Assembly (NCBI RefSeq): GCF_002582035.1
Contig: NZ_NUQE01000041.1
Location: 1-64,000 of the forward strand
Direction: 5' to 3'
Source: Bacillus pseudomycoides
GTDB taxonomy: Bacteria; Bacillota; Bacilli; Bacillales; Bacillaceae_G
DNA: 64,000 nt
Each line of letters opens with the position of its first letter. Positions within the stretch are counted from its first letter, which is position 1. Of the stretch, positions 38,616 to 49,439 are shown one piece after another. A program made the position numbers and the translations under genes. The notes beneath the pieces were generated by a model. That model searched no databases and was not told the origin of the DNA. It saw only the letters and a program-made list of their open reading frames with translations.

Positions 38616-40202
38616 TTACCTCGAAGCTATTTCCATTTCACGCTTTCTCAGTTCAATGCGGCGAATTTTACCGGAAATTGTTTTTGAAAGTTCTTCCACA
38701 AATTCAATCTTTCGCGGGTATTTGTAAGGTGCTGTTAATTTTTTTACATGCTCTTGCAGAAGCGGAATTAACATTTCATCTTGTTTCTCGATCCCCTCTT
38801 GTAAAACAATAAAGGCTTTTACAACATTCCCTCTTATTTCGTCTGGACTTGCCACAACAGCACATTCTCTTACGTATGGATGCTTCACAAGTGCATCTTC
38901 CACTTCAAATGGTCCAATTGTGTAACCAGAACTAATAATAATATCATCGCCTCGCCCTTCAAACCAGAAGTAGCCATCTTCATCCTTTTTCGCCTGATCA
39001 CCTGTAATATAATAATCACCGCGAAATTGCATAGTTGTACGTTCCGGGTCTTTATAGTACTCCTTAAATAGTGCTGGTGTTTTAATGTGTACCGCAATAT
39101 CTCCTACTTCTCCCGGAAGAACTGGTTTACCATCTTCATCAACAATATCAACTTGATTACCTGGCGTTGGTTTCCCCATCGAACCAGGCTTTGTTTCCAT
39201 TCCTTTTAATACACCAACAAGTAATGTATTTTCTGTTTGACCATAGCCATCGCGAACCGTTACATGAAAATAATTTCGAAATGTATCAATAACCTCTCTG
39301 TTCAGTGGCTCTCCTGCTGAAACAGCACTATGCAAGGAAGACAAGTCATATTGCTGCAAGTTTTCTATTTTTGCCATTAAACGATATTCAGTTGGCGTGC
39401 AACACAATACATTTACTTTATTATCACTTAATAATTGTAAATATGTTGATGGATCAAATTTCCCGTGATACACAAATCCCGTTGCCCCTGAACCAAGCGT
39501 TGCAAGAAAAGGACTCCAAACCCACTTTTGCCACCCCGGACTTGCTGTTGCCCATACAACATCATTTTCTTCAATTGCTAACCAATTTGCAGCGCTCGTA
39601 CGAAGATGAGCATACGCCCAAGCATGTGTATGTACAACACCTTTTGGATTACCTGTCGTTCCAGATGTATAGGATAAAAAAACCATATCATCACAATTTG
39701 TCTCTACCATTTCTAGTACGTCACTCTCTGTTTCAAGCGCTTCTCTTATATTGTTCCAACCGTCCAGCGGTCCGTCACTTAATACAAATTTATTAAGCGA
39801 ATTCATCGCTTCGATTCCATCGAATTGTCTAACGTACGGCTCATAACTCACAATCGCTTTTACTTCCCCATGCGCAATGCGGTATTCAATATCTTTTTTA
39901 CGCAGCATTTCTGAACTTGGAATAACAACAAGTCCCACTTTAATAGCTGCAATATACGTCATATATGTTTCAATAAGACGAGGCATCATAATGAGAAGCT
40001 TGTCCCCTTTTTGGAGACCACTTTTTATAAAAGCGTTTCCAATTTTATTTGCCCCTTGTAACAATTCCCCATATGTCACTTTCTTTTTATTGCCTCGATC
40101 ATCTTGCCAAATAAGCGCAAGCTTATTTGGTTGCTTTGCATAACGCTCCATCTCTTCTACTAAGTTATACTTCGGCGGTGCTAATAGCTCTTCACGGTTC
40201 AT
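38616..40202 (-). CDS. ytcI: Acyl-CoA synthetase/AMP-forming acid-CoA ligase (YtcI)
   Basis: The 528-residue adenylating enzyme activates a carboxylic acid with ATP and joins it to CoA. It has the P-loop-like LSYTSGTTGNPKGVVHTH near residue 180, DGYGQTEN near 330, YITGDQAKKDEDGYFWFEGRGDD near 420 and the C-terminal lysine in SKTISGKIRR. It resembles acetyl- or medium-chain acyl-CoA synthetases; the substrate is not clear. The TAA stop is within the flank of a mobile repeat. Confidence 0.92.
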   Translation of the reverse strand: MNREELLAPPKYNLVEEMERYAKQPNKLALIWQDDRGNKKKVTYGELLQGANKIGNAFIKSGLQKGDKLLIMMPRLIETYMTYIAAIKVGLVVIPSSEMLRKKDIEYRIAHGEVKAIVSYEPYVRQFDGIEAMNSLNKFVLSDGPLDGWNNIREALETESDVLEMVETNCDDMVFLSYTSGTTGNPKGVVHTHAWAYAHLRTSAANWLAIEENDVVWATASPGWQKWVWSPFLATLGSGATGFVYHGKFDPSTYLQLLSDNKVNVLCCTPTEYRLMAKIENLQQYDLSSLHSAVSAGEPLNREVIDTFRNYFHVTVRDGYGQTENTLLVGVLKGMETKPGSMGKPTPGNQVDIVDEDGKPVLPGEVGDIAVHIKTPALFKEYYKDPERTTMQFRGDYYITGDQAKKDEDGYFWFEGRGDDIIISSGYTIGPFEVEDALVKHPYVRECAVVASPDEIRGNVVKAFIVLQEGIEKQDEMLIPLLQEHVKKLTAPYKYPRKIEFVEELSKTISGKIRRIELRKREMEIASR

Positions 40203-40393
40203 ACGCTTCCCCCTTTACAATATACGACTTCCTTTTAATAATAAAGAATTTTCTGTCAATAATAAAGGGTTTTCTGTCGATGATGAAGAATTTTCTGTCA
40301 ATTTAAAACTATCTTCTTTTGACAAATCGGTTTATATTTTGGCTAGTTGGCTACAATAGTAGATGTTTTCTCTTATTTTTTTACAAAAAACAA

Positions 40394-40428
40394 CAAAAAA
40401 AGAAAGAGCGGGGAATCCCGCTCTCTCT
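40394..40428 (-). terminator. terminator of the SASP gene
   Basis: GAGCGGGATTCCCCGCTC followed by TTTCTTTTTTT on the minus strand. Confidence 0.9.
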
Positions 40429-40447
40429 AAGCCATTATATATGGTTA

Positions 40448-40642
40448 TTATTTTTGGAAACCGCCTAATTGTTGTTCAGCCATTGAAACTAGACGTTTTG
40501 TAATTTCGCCACCAACAGATCCGTTAGCACGAGATGTTGCATCTGGCCCAAGTTGTACACCAAACTCTTGAGCGATTTCGTATTTCATTTGATCTAAAGC
40601 AGCTTGCGCACCAGCAACTGCTAATTTACTTGTGTTTGCCAT
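40448..40642 (-). CDS. sspA: Alpha/beta-type small acid-soluble spore protein
   Basis: SASPs coat spore DNA and protect it from UV and heat. The 64-residue protein has the family [20 protein letters not shown] and [20 protein letters not shown] segments. The GPR cleavage site lies in [20 protein letters not shown] precedes the ATG. The exact paralogue name (sspA-like) is inferred from the location next to thiI. Confidence 0.93.
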   Translation of the reverse strand: MANTSKLAVAGAQAALDQMKYEIAQEFGVQLGPDATSRANGSVGGEITKRLVSMAEQQLGGFQK

Positions 40643-40721
40643 ATGGTATCACCTCCTTGTGAGTATAGAGTGTGATAAACCATATGGCTTCATACATATC
40701 TTTTAATGGTAATTTATGGTT

Positions 40722-41939
<1,218 letters not shown>

Positions 41940-43085
41940 TTACCTCATCACTTCATATAATTTTGGCAATATTTCTTTTACAATTCCTTCGAATTGTTTT
42001 ACTTCTTCCATCGTATTTTCCGGTGCTAGACTCACGCGAATCGCACTTGCTGCTACTGTATGCGGCAAGCCCATCGCCAGTAAAACATGACTGACTTCGT
42101 TTGCTTTTGAAGAACAAGCAGATTTTGTTGACACATACACATCACGTTCTTCTAAGGCATGTACAACAACCTCTGGCTTTAATCCTACAAATGATACGTT
42201 TAAAATATGTGGTGCCGTATGTTTATTAGGCGTATTAATCGTAACATCATCCATATCATTAAAAACATGAATGAGTGCTTCTTTTAATGTTTGAAGATGC
42301 ATGATATTCTCTGTTTGCTTTTCTAATGTCATTCGCAACGCTTTTATCATCGCAACAATTCCTGGTAAGTTTTCCGTACCAGAACGGTAACGCAACTCTT
42401 GTCCACCACCTGATAAAACCGGATCAAGTCTAACACCATCACGAACATATAAAAGCCCTGTCCCTTTTACACTATGGAACTTATGTCCAGAAACCGTGCA
42501 AAAATCAATATGATTTTCATAAAAGTCAAGTGGTACTTTTCCAATTCCTTGCACATGATCTACATGGAATCGTACTTTCGGATAGTCCGCTAACAACTTC
42601 CCAATTTCACCAACAGGCTGAATCGCTCCTGTTTCATTATTAACATGAATCATAGAAACAAGAATTGTATCCTCTCTAAGAGCACGTTTTACATCTTCTA
42701 CCGATACAACACCGTTTTCATTTACAGGTAAATATGTAACGTCAAAACCAAGATTTTCTAGCTGTTTATATGCTTCAGACACAGAAGCGTGTTCAATAGT
42801 TGTTGTAATCATATGCTTGCCGCGGGAGCGATTTCTCATCGCAATTCCCTTAATTGCAAGGTTATTCCCTTCTGTTCCTCCAGACGTAAATATAATTTCT
42901 GAAGGTTTTACGCGAAGAAGCTGCGCTGCAATCGAACGTGATTGCGTTAATAAACGCTCTGATTCTCCTCCAAGGGAATGAATAGAAGAAGGATTCCCAA
43001 AATATTTCCCTGCAACTGTTACATAAGATTGCAATGCTTCCGGGTATGGTTTTGTCGTCGCACTATTATCAAAATAGATCATCAT
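41940..43085 (-). CDS. nifZ: Cysteine desulfurase (NifS/IscS type)
   Basis: The enzyme removes sulfur from cysteine via pyridoxal phosphate. The 381-residue protein has YFDNSATTKPYPEA, HVDHVQGIGK (the usual Asp and Gln are present), the PLP lysine in VSGHKFHSVKG and the active Cys in STKSACSS. It is paired with ThiI, as for B. subtilis NifZ, and probably makes sulfur for 4-thiouridine. Confidence 0.93.
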   Translation of the reverse strand: MMIYFDNSATTKPYPEALQSYVTVAGKYFGNPSSIHSLGGESERLLTQSRSIAAQLLRVKPSEIIFTSGGTEGNNLAIKGIAMRNRSRGKHMITTTIEHASVSEAYKQLENLGFDVTYLPVNENGVVSVEDVKRALREDTILVSMIHVNNETGAIQPVGEIGKLLADYPKVRFHVDHVQGIGKVPLDFYENHIDFCTVSGHKFHSVKGTGLLYVRDGVRLDPVLSGGGQELRYRSGTENLPGIVAMIKALRMTLEKQTENIMHLQTLKEALIHVFNDMDDVTINTPNKHTAPHILNVSFVGLKPEVVVHALEERDVYVSTKSACSSKANEVSHVLLAMGLPHTVAASAIRVSLAPENTMEEVKQFEGIVKEILPKLYEVMR

Positions 43086-43129
43086 TCTTCCCCTTTCAGC
43101 GATATCGCATCACACAATCATATCATAAA

Positions 43130-43275
43130 GTGAAACTTTAAACAGTGGGGGTTTTCTTCATCCCCACTGTTTATTAGTTGAACCAATCGGGCTTTTACGA
43201 GCAGTTTATCTCCCACCTATCTTCTTTGCTTTCACCGAATTTTGAGGTGGGAGTATTACTGCCCGTTAATGCGGG
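43130..43275 (+). repeat. bcr1-like element, tandem copy A
   Basis: ATAAA at 43125-43129, GTGAAACTTTAAACAGTGG, hairpin with CCCCACTG, TTAGTTGAACCAATCGGGC, end CCCG-TTAAT-GCGGG and ATAAA at 43276-43280, shared with the following copy. Confidence 0.8.
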
Positions 43276-43280
43276 ATAAA

Positions 43281-43403
43281 GTGAAACTTTAATCAGTGGG
43301 GGGTTTTTCATCCTTCACTGATGGAAAGCCCCCCAAATCGGGCACATGTCAGCAGTACCCTCACAATCTTGAGGTGAGGGTCTGACTGCCCGCAAATAGC
43401 AAG
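43281..43403 (+). repeat. bcr1-like element, tandem copy B
   Basis: It starts GTGAAACTTTAATCAGTGGG right after the ATAAA that closes copy A. Its middle is shorter and diverged. It ends CCCGC-AAATA-GCAAG followed by ATAAG. The 43086-43563 interval otherwise holds the desulfurase promoter side and the ezrA terminator. Confidence 0.75.
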
Positions 43404-43540
43404 ATAAGTTCATGCGTTTATGCTATAGTTTCCGTCATTACAGCGGAAGTATGCTTTTCTGCTGTAGCTAAAAACGAGCCATATTCCGCTATTCATTATA
43501 GCAATATTACATCCTCATGCATACAAAAGTTGTCTGAACA

Positions 43541-43578
43541 AAAAACAAACCCCTTAATACATATTAAGGGGTTTGTTC
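43541..43578 (-). terminator. terminator of ezrA
   Basis: AACAAACCCCTTAATA with its inverse and a T-run on the minus strand; it overlaps the last codons of ezrA. Confidence 0.85.
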
Positions 43579-45273
43579 TAAGTCAACAAATTCAGCAATC
43601 TTTTGAACAACACCTGGCTCAATTTGTTCTAATACAGAAGCTGCTTGTTCTAGTGCTGCATCATATTCATATTCACGGAATAATCGCTCTGCATTATCTA
43701 AACTTTGTGCCAGCATATCATCATGACTGCGATAACGGTTACCATACTGAATTAACTTCTCTACTAAATGTGCTTGCTCAATTAATTCCTGCGTTACTTC
43801 GTATACACCATTTACAATAGCAACTGCTTCTTCTAATGTACCATTTACCGCACCCATATTCAGCGGCTTTACTTCTAGCTGCTCATACACACTTTGCATC
43901 GCTTGTTGGCCGTTTTGCAGATCAACCATGATGCTATCTGGCAAACCTGGTAAATTTGATTTTTGCATTATACGTTTTGATTCCATCATTGTATGGCGCA
44001 TTTCTTGTAACGCTTCACGTGCTTCAAATTCATCTTTACGCATTGTTTGCAACATATCTTTGTGCTCAGCGTGAAGTACTTTCAATGTTTCACATTGCTC
44101 GTAAATTTCCTCTAACTCTTCTCGAATGACAGAGAATGCGATATCTTGCTCTGCAATACGAAGTTGCAATACTTCAAAACGCTTCATCAAAATGTGCAAT
44201 TGTTTTTCAATCACTTTTTGTGATTCAATATCTTTATCTTGCAACTGATAACTTTGCTTCACAAATTGTGTTTCTGCTTTCGTTTCCAGCGCTTGCTCTC
44301 GAATTATTTCTAAATCTTCGTATACAGCTGCTGTCTGCTGTTCAACATAATATTTCGCTCTTACTTCTAATTCCAATTGTTCATATAACGTATCAAGCTT
44401 CGTTTTTAAAACATCGATTTTTTCTTTTGCTTCTAGCACATGTAGATATTCTAAATCCGCAAGACATGTTTGCAGTTGTTTGTTCATCTCTCTTACTTCT
44501 TTTGGGATTTCCAAATGATTTAATACGTAGCCTTGGTTTTTCATATCGTCATGACCTTGTGTTAAGTCTTCTAGTTGTACTGGCAAAGTCGCTTGACATT
44601 CTACTAATAGATCAGGAACCTCATGCACAATCAGTTCTAAATTTGAAAGTCCTTCTTCTAAACTGATAACAATTTCACGCGCTTTTAAATAATCTCCATT
44701 TTGCGTTGCTTCTTCAAACGTTTGAAATTTCTCCGACTCTACATCAAGTAACTCTTCAATTTTCTGTTCTGCTGAGCCAAACATATGACGATGAGCAAGC
44801 ACACTCTTTTTCATACTCCGATATGTATCACGTAACTGTTCAATTTCTGAATTATTTTTTTCATAGCTTTCCAACAACTCTTGCAATTCATTTAAAATAT
44901 CAGTAATCCGATGGTCTGCTTCATCTAAGCCGCTAATGGATTCATTCATTATATGTTTTGCTTTTCGGAAGGAAAATTGCGCGGCAAGTTTTTGAGCACT
45001 TTCTAATTCTTTTTCTGCTTTTGGAAGAATATTAGCAACTATTTCATCCCATTCATTTCGCCATTTTCCAAACAGTTCTTCTGTTTGTCCGGTCATATTT
45101 AATTCTTTTACTCTCTTTAGCTCATCTGCAACAGGCTTATCCTTAATTTCTTGATTCCATTGCTGCAATGCCTCGATATCTTTATATAAACGATTTCTCA
45201 TCACGAGCTCTACTATGAGGAAGAGCAAAATAGCGCTTACTATGATGATAACGATCGTTAAAATTGAATCCAT
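43564..45273 (-). CDS. ezrA: Septation ring formation regulator EzrA
   Basis: EzrA spans the membrane once and bends over FtsZ to control Z-ring placement. The 569-residue protein has an N-terminal membrane helix (residues 3-23) and then long spectrin-like coiled coils to the end. The length equals the usual 560-570. B. subtilis keeps hisJ next to it; that gene is missing here. The 302-bp upstream interval has the refZ terminator and AT-rich sequence with no other recognised feature. Confidence 0.95.
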   Translation of the reverse strand: MDSILTIVIIIVSAILLFLIVELVMRNRLYKDIEALQQWNQEIKDKPVADELKRVKELNMTGQTEELFGKWRNEWDEIVANILPKAEKELESAQKLAAQFSFRKAKHIMNESISGLDEADHRITDILNELQELLESYEKNNSEIEQLRDTYRSMKKSVLAHRHMFGSAEQKIEELLDVESEKFQTFEEATQNGDYLKAREIVISLEEGLSNLELIVHEVPDLLVECQATLPVQLEDLTQGHDDMKNQGYVLNHLEIPKEVREMNKQLQTCLADLEYLHVLEAKEKIDVLKTKLDTLYEQLELEVRAKYYVEQQTAAVYEDLEIIREQALETKAETQFVKQSYQLQDKDIESQKVIEKQLHILMKRFEVLQLRIAEQDIAFSVIREELEEIYEQCETLKVLHAEHKDMLQTMRKDEFEAREALQEMRHTMMESKRIMQKSNLPGLPDSIMVDLQNGQQAMQSVYEQLEVKPLNMGAVNGTLEEAVAIVNGVYEVTQELIEQAHLVEKLIQYGNRYRSHDDMLAQSLDNAERLFREYEYDAALEQAASVLEQIEPGVVQKIAEFVDLEQTP

Positions 45274-45514
45274 TAAAAAGCCTCCTATTTATCTTGTTTT
45301 TTGTCCGTTCCGTTTTTGAAATGGAAGGCGTTATGTAAGAAAAGGAAAATCCCCTAAATTTAACAACTTGTCAATGTACTAATCATACCATGTAATTATG
45401 TGTTTTTGGCCTAGTTTTTAGAAAAATTTCATGAAAGAATTTATTACCTATTTATTGATATACTACTATATAGTAATCAAAAAAAGAAGATGCTATTTCA
45501 TTGGGAAGTAAACA

Positions 45515-45559
45515 TAAAAACAGCTCGTTCCCATATATACTGGCAACAAGCTGTTTTTA
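45515..45559 (-). terminator. terminator of refZ
   Basis: AAAAACAGCTTGTTGCCA pairs with TGGGAACGAGCTGTTTTT on the minus strand. Confidence 0.75.
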
Positions 45560-45575
45560 TGTTTTTCGATTTTCT

Positions 45576-46214
45576 TTATACATAAGCCGCTCTCGGCAGA
45601 CGATAATACAAATGCTCTACACAAAGAGTTTTCTCTATCCACTGCTCAACTTCCTTCATATACATTTCAATAAAAAACACTTCTGACGGAAATGAATGCA
45701 GCACTTCCGATATATATTGCGGATATAAATATGGCATACTGATCATCCCCTTCAGCTGCGTCATAAACATCGTGAAGGATATTTTTTGAAATTCTTTATT
45801 TTCCTGACCTTGTCTAATAAGCTGTTCCATATAATATCTCTCTTTTGAAAAATAAATTGTCATTACTTCTCGAATTAATGTGCTATCTAATGAAAGTTCT
45901 CTATAAAAGAAACGAGTAAGCTCTCTCCGCTCAAATTGATATTGTAAAATATTGCGTACTATCTGAAATAATACTTCTTTTGAAGACAAAAAATTCCGCT
46001 GTTCAAATGCTATTTCAACTACATGTAAGTACCCCTCTAAAAAGTCTGACACTAACTGTTCCAGCAATCCTTGCTTTCCGGCAAAATAATACGAAATATT
46101 GGCAGCATTGACATTTGCTTGTTTTGCTATATCACGCACCGATGTACCATTATATCCTTTCGCATAAAATAGCGAAATTGCCGCATCAATAATCTTCTGT
46201 CTCACCTGTGTCAC
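45576..46214 (-). CDS. refZ: RefZ, TetR-type regulator of FtsZ
   Basis: RefZ is a TetR-family DNA-binding protein that helps shift the Z-ring at the onset of sporulation. The 212-residue protein has the HTH region with GYNGTSVRDIAKQANVNAAN and ISYYFAGKQGLLEQL. I favour GTG at 46214 as start, preceded by AAAGGGAG; ATG at 46232 is possible but lacks a binding site. The promoter side is occupied by a bcr1-like element from 46247. Confidence 0.85.
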   Translation of the reverse strand: MTQVRQKIIDAAISLFYAKGYNGTSVRDIAKQANVNAANISYYFAGKQGLLEQLVSDFLEGYLHVVEIAFEQRNFLSSKEVLFQIVRNILQYQFERRELTRFFYRELSLDSTLIREVMTIYFSKERYYMEQLIRQGQENKEFQKISFTMFMTQLKGMISMPYLYPQYISEVLHSFPSEVFFIEMYMKEVEQWIEKTLCVEHLYYRLPRAAYV

Positions 46215-46246
46215 ATACTCACTCCCTTTCATTGAACAGCTTTTAT

Positions 46247-46329
46247 CCCGCATTAACGGGCAGTAAAAGCCCGGTTCATTCAACTAATCACCAGTGGAGG
46301 ATGAAATCCTCTACAGATGGAAGTCTCAC
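46247..46329 (-). repeat. bcr1-like element, 83 bp
   Basis: TTTAT flanks both sides (46242-46246 and 46330-46334). It reads CCCGCATTAACGGGCAGTAA, GGTTCATTCAACTAATCACC and ends GATGGAAGTCTCAC. It lies between the divergent refZ and msrC-like genes, 33 bp from the refZ start. Confidence 0.8.
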
Positions 46330-46449
46330 TTTATGTAAATTTCTTGACTTTTAAGACAAATTCCTTTAATTTTCTATCGACAAAGTTATGCGAATTATAG
46401 CTGATTTTGCAATGATTTTACATTTTTTTAGGGAAAGGACGGCGTTTTT

Positions 46450-46929
46450 ATGTTTACATCAGAAGGATATACAGGTACACGCGAGGAGCAATACGAAACG
46501 GTGATAAAACAGCTTGATGCATTATTAGCAGGTGAGTCAAATGTAGTAGCTAACTTAGCAAATGCATCTGCTTTGCTCAATGTATTTTTACAAGATATTA
46601 ACTGGGTAGGCTTTTATGTAACGGAAGGGAATCAGCTTGTTCTCGGACCATTCCAAGGATTACCGGCTTGCGTTCGCATCCCATTTGGCCGCGGTGTATG
46701 CGGCGTAGCAGCAGAAACAAAAACGACGCAACTTGTCGCTGATGTTCATCAGTTCCCTGGCCATATCGCCTGCGATGCAGCTTCTAATTCAGAAATTGTT
46801 GTACCACTTATCAAAAACGATGAAGTTATCGGCGTACTGGACATCGATAGCCCAAATAAAGGTCGTTTTGATGAAATCGATCAAACATATTTAGAGAAAT
46901 TTGTAGAAACTTTATTAAAGCATATATAA
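46450..46929 (+). CDS. msrC: Free methionine-(R)-sulfoxide reductase, GAF domain
   Basis: The 159-residue GAF protein has the fRMsr signature LPACVRIPFGRGVCGVAAET with two cysteines and DVHQFPGHIACDAASNSEIVVP with the third. It reduces free methionine sulfoxide. It corresponds to B. subtilis YtsP. A TTGACT at 46344 gives a plausible -35 box. Confidence 0.93.
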   Translation: MFTSEGYTGTREEQYETVIKQLDALLAGESNVVANLANASALLNVFLQDINWVGFYVTEGNQLVLGPFQGLPACVRIPFGRGVCGVAAETKTTQLVADVHQFPGHIACDAASNSEIVVPLIKNDEVIGVLDIDSPNKGRFDEIDQTYLEKFVETLLKHI

Positions 46930-46930
46930 G

Positions 46931-46962
46931 AAAAAACGGCTCTTAAGATAGAGCCGTTTTTT
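46931..46962. terminator. bidirectional terminator
   Basis: AAAAAACGGCTCT/AGAGCCGTTTTTT lies between convergent genes. Confidence 0.9.
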
Positions 46963-48118
46963 CTTTTTGCAGCGCTTGTGCTAAATCTACTACGATGTCT
47001 TCCCACGCCTCAAGCCCTGCAGATAAGCGTAGTAAATTATCATAAATGCCCATCTGCTCACGAATATGCTTTGGAATAACCGCATGTGTCATCGTCGCTG
47101 GATGCTGAATTAACGTTTCTGTATCACCAAGACTAACTGCAATTGCAATTAACTTTAAGTTGTCCATCAAAGCTTGTGCCTCAGCTTTTCCACCTTTTAC
47201 TGTAAACGACAGCACACCGCCCCCGCGCTTCATTTGTTTATTTGCAAGCATTCCTTCTGGATACCAAACATCTTCTACTAACTCATGATTTCGCAGAAAA
47301 GCAACAATTTTTTCTGCATTTTCAGAATGGCGATCCATTCGCACTGCTAATGTTTTTAGTCCTCTTAAAAGCAGCCATGCATCAAAAGGTGACATAATCC
47401 CTCCAACATCTTTGCGAATCGGACGAATTTTTTCTGCAAGCTCTTTTGTTTTACAAATCGTAACACCAGCGACAACATCACCATGACCGCCAATATATTT
47501 TGTCGCACTATGCAAAACAACATCGCAACCTATTGTAAGCGGTCTTTGTAAATATGGTGAACAAAACGTATTATCAACAATAACAAGAAGTCCATGCTGC
47601 TTTGCTACTTTTACAACAAGTTCTAAATCAATGAGTTTCATCGTCGGATTAATCGGAGTTTCTACAAAGATGATCTTCGTATTCGGTTGAATACTATTTG
47701 CAATCTCTGCTTCTGTTTCCATATCACATAATGTATGCGTAATTGCAAACTTCTCCTCTAACACTTCTAAAAATCCATACGTACAACCATATAATCCGTT
47801 AGAACAAACAATATGATCTCCCGCTTTTAAAAAGGCCAAAAGCGTTCCTGAAATAGCTGCCATTCCAGAGCCAAATGCAAGCGCAGCTGCCCCCTCTTCT
47901 AGCGCTGCCATTCTTTCCTCTAATAACTCGACTGTTGGATTGCCAAGTCTAGAATAAATGTGAGCTGAATCATATCCAGCAAAACTTGCTTCCCCTTGCA
48001 GAGCTGTTTCAAATGTATACGTAGATGTTTGAAATAACGGCGGTGTTAAACTCCCTTTATGCTGCATGGCATCATACCCGTGATGAACTAACGTCGTTTC
48101 GATATGTTTCTTTTTCAT
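46943..48118 (-). CDS. megL: Cys/Met metabolism PLP enzyme, methionine gamma-lyase type
   Basis: The 391-residue PLP enzyme has THE family motifs FGSGMAAISGT, VDNTFCSPYLQRPL, and the PLP lysine in DVVLHSATKYIGGHGDVVAG. Closest in feel to methionine gamma-lyase, which releases methanethiol, but cystathionine gamma-lyase or synthase cannot be excluded. The ATG at 48118 follows AAAGGGGA. A cre-like sequence lies at 48147-48160. Confidence 0.88.
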   Translation of the reverse strand: MKKKHIETTLVHHGYDAMQHKGSLTPPLFQTSTYTFETALQGEASFAGYDSAHIYSRLGNPTVELLEERMAALEEGAAALAFGSGMAAISGTLLAFLKAGDHIVCSNGLYGCTYGFLEVLEEKFAITHTLCDMETEAEIANSIQPNTKIIFVETPINPTMKLIDLELVVKVAKQHGLLVIVDNTFCSPYLQRPLTIGCDVVLHSATKYIGGHGDVVAGVTICKTKELAEKIRPIRKDVGGIMSPFDAWLLLRGLKTLAVRMDRHSENAEKIVAFLRNHELVEDVWYPEGMLANKQMKRGGGVLSFTVKGGKAEAQALMDNLKLIAIAVSLGDTETLIQHPATMTHAVIPKHIREQMGIYDNLLRLSAGLEAWEDIVVDLAQALQKEKTALS

Positions 48119-48146
48119 ACAGACATCCCCTTTATACCTTATATTA

Positions 48147-48160
48147 TGTAAGCGTTTTCT
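48147..48160. promoter_or_regulatory. cre-like site upstream of megL
   Basis: TGTAAGCGTTTTCT matches the cre consensus at 13 of 14 positions and lies 29-42 bp before the gene start. Confidence 0.4.
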
Positions 48161-48248
48161 ATCTGTTGCTATCCTTTCCATGAGCATTCACAAAATTCCT
48201 TCTTGCATTTTTCCAAAATTTATATGTATAAAATGAAAATTGATGTTC

Positions 48249-48277
48249 TTGACTCCCTCCTCATAAACAGATATAAT
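48249..48277 (+). promoter_or_regulatory. sigma-A promoter of rpsD
   Basis: TTGACT, 17 bp, TATAAT. The start codon is about 190 bp further on, giving a long leader. Confidence 0.8.
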
Positions 48278-48289
48278 AGCTTTTGTGTA

Positions 48290-48468
48290 AAATAAAAAGG
48301 CAGCCTTGTAATATGAGTTTATTGTTTGTATTTTGTTCCTCATGAAGAGGTGTATCGTGTAACTCCCTGCTGCTGGAGCGAGGGTACATGAAAATGAAAT
48401 ACGCATAAATGTCAATTACGTCTGTTTTTATTTTACAAAAATAAAAACATCTAAAGGAGGAGTCATTC
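48290..48468 (+). promoter_or_regulatory. S4-binding leader of rpsD
   Basis: A roughly 180-nt leader holds the stem TGTA-CT-CCCT with AGGG-TACA (48358-48388). Its position and size fit the autoregulatory S4 leader described in Bacillaceae. AAAGGAGGAG precedes the start. Confidence 0.6.
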
Positions 48469-49071
48469 ATGGCTCGTTATACAGGTCCATCTTGGAAACT
48501 TTCTCGTCGTCTTGGAGTCTCTCTAAGCGGCACAGGTAAAGAATTAGAAAAACGCCCTTACGCACCAGGTCCACACGGTCCTAACCAACGTAAGAAACTT
48601 TCAGAATACGGTTTACAATTACAAGAAAAACAAAAACTTCGTCACATGTACGGCATGACTGAGCGTCAATTCCGTCGCACATTTGACCAAGCTGGTAAAA
48701 TGATGGGTAAACACGGTGAAAACTTCATGATCCTTCTTGAAGCTCGCCTTGACAACCTAGTTTACCGCATGGGCTTAGCTCGCACTCGTCGCGCTGCTCG
48801 TCAATTAGTAAACCACGGCCACATCATGGTAGATGGCGCTCGCGTAGACATCCCATCTTACCGCGTAAAACCTGGTCAAACTATCAGCGTTCGCGAAAAA
48901 TCTAATAACCTTTCTGTTATTAAAGAAGCGATCGAAGTTAACAATTTCGTACCTGAGTACTTAACTTTCGATGCTGACAAATTAGAAGCTACTTTCACTC
49001 GCTTACCAGAGCGCGCTGAGTTAGCTGCTGAAATCAACGAAGCGTTAATCGTAGAGTACTACTCTCGTTAA
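48469..49071 (+). CDS. rpsD: 30S ribosomal protein S4
   Basis: S4 is a primary binder of 16S rRNA and represses its own gene. The 200-residue protein begins [20 protein letters not shown] and has the S4 domain [18 protein letters not shown] near residue 90. Codon use is that of a highly expressed gene. It is convergent with a minus-strand set of small genes where tyrS lies in B. subtilis. Confidence 0.99.
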   Translation: MARYTGPSWKLSRRLGVSLSGTGKELEKRPYAPGPHGPNQRKKLSEYGLQLQEKQKLRHMYGMTERQFRRTFDQAGKMMGKHGENFMILLEARLDNLVYRMGLARTRRAARQLVNHGHIMVDGARVDIPSYRVKPGQTISVREKSNNLSVIKEAIEVNNFVPEYLTFDADKLEATFTRLPERAELAAEINEALIVEYYSR

Positions 49072-49076
49072 TGACG

Positions 49077-49106
49077 AAAAGCCAATCCTTTTGGATTGGC
49101 TTTTTT
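49077..49106 (+). terminator. terminator of rpsD
   Basis: AAAAGCCAATCC/GGATTGGCTTTTTT. Confidence 0.9.
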
Positions 49107-49122
49107 CGTTGTATAAAAATTC

Positions 49123-49275
49123 TTATTTAAGCTTTATATTCATGGTTTCATTACGTTCTGGTTTCTCTACATAAACATGTTGTTCACTTTGATTTTTTTG
49201 TAAGTGAGTTTTTTCATTTTCTGCTAGCTGTCCTGCGTTCAATAACGAGAAGATAATTAATGCTTCTAGTGACAT
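49123..49275 (-). CDS. small hypothetical protein, 50 aa
   Basis: The ORF starts MSLEALIIFSLLNAGQLAEN, then a polar tail, after AAAGGAGTTTAACTAT. The N-terminus is a short hydrophobic helix. It sits between terminators, so it has its own message. No family is recognised. Confidence 0.6.
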   Translation of the reverse strand: MSLEALIIFSLLNAGQLAENEKTHLQKNQSEQHVYVEKPERNETMNIKLK

Positions 49276-49368
49276 ATAGTTAAACTCCTTTTTTGTATCA
49301 CTTATGATATATATATATCATACACACTCGTTATGAACTTGAAGTGAACATACAGAAAATTTTCGAAC

Positions 49369-49401
49369 AAAAAAGACTCCGGGATCACCAAAGTCTTTTT
49401 T
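49369..49401. terminator. hairpin between small ORF and mscS
   Basis: AAAAAAGACT/AGTCTTTTTT with a 13-nt loop. Confidence 0.6.
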
Positions 49402-49439
49402 CATCTATATTCTCTTACACTATTTCTTTACGTTTTTCT

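Noticed and set aside
43125-43408. Tandem repeats as a CRISPR-like array
   Set aside because: There are only two diverged copies, with no constant repeat and spacer pattern; they match dispersed elements elsewhere.
48188-48470. Two minus-strand ORFs upstream of rpsD
   Set aside because: They lie in the rpsD promoter and structured leader and have no ribosome sites.
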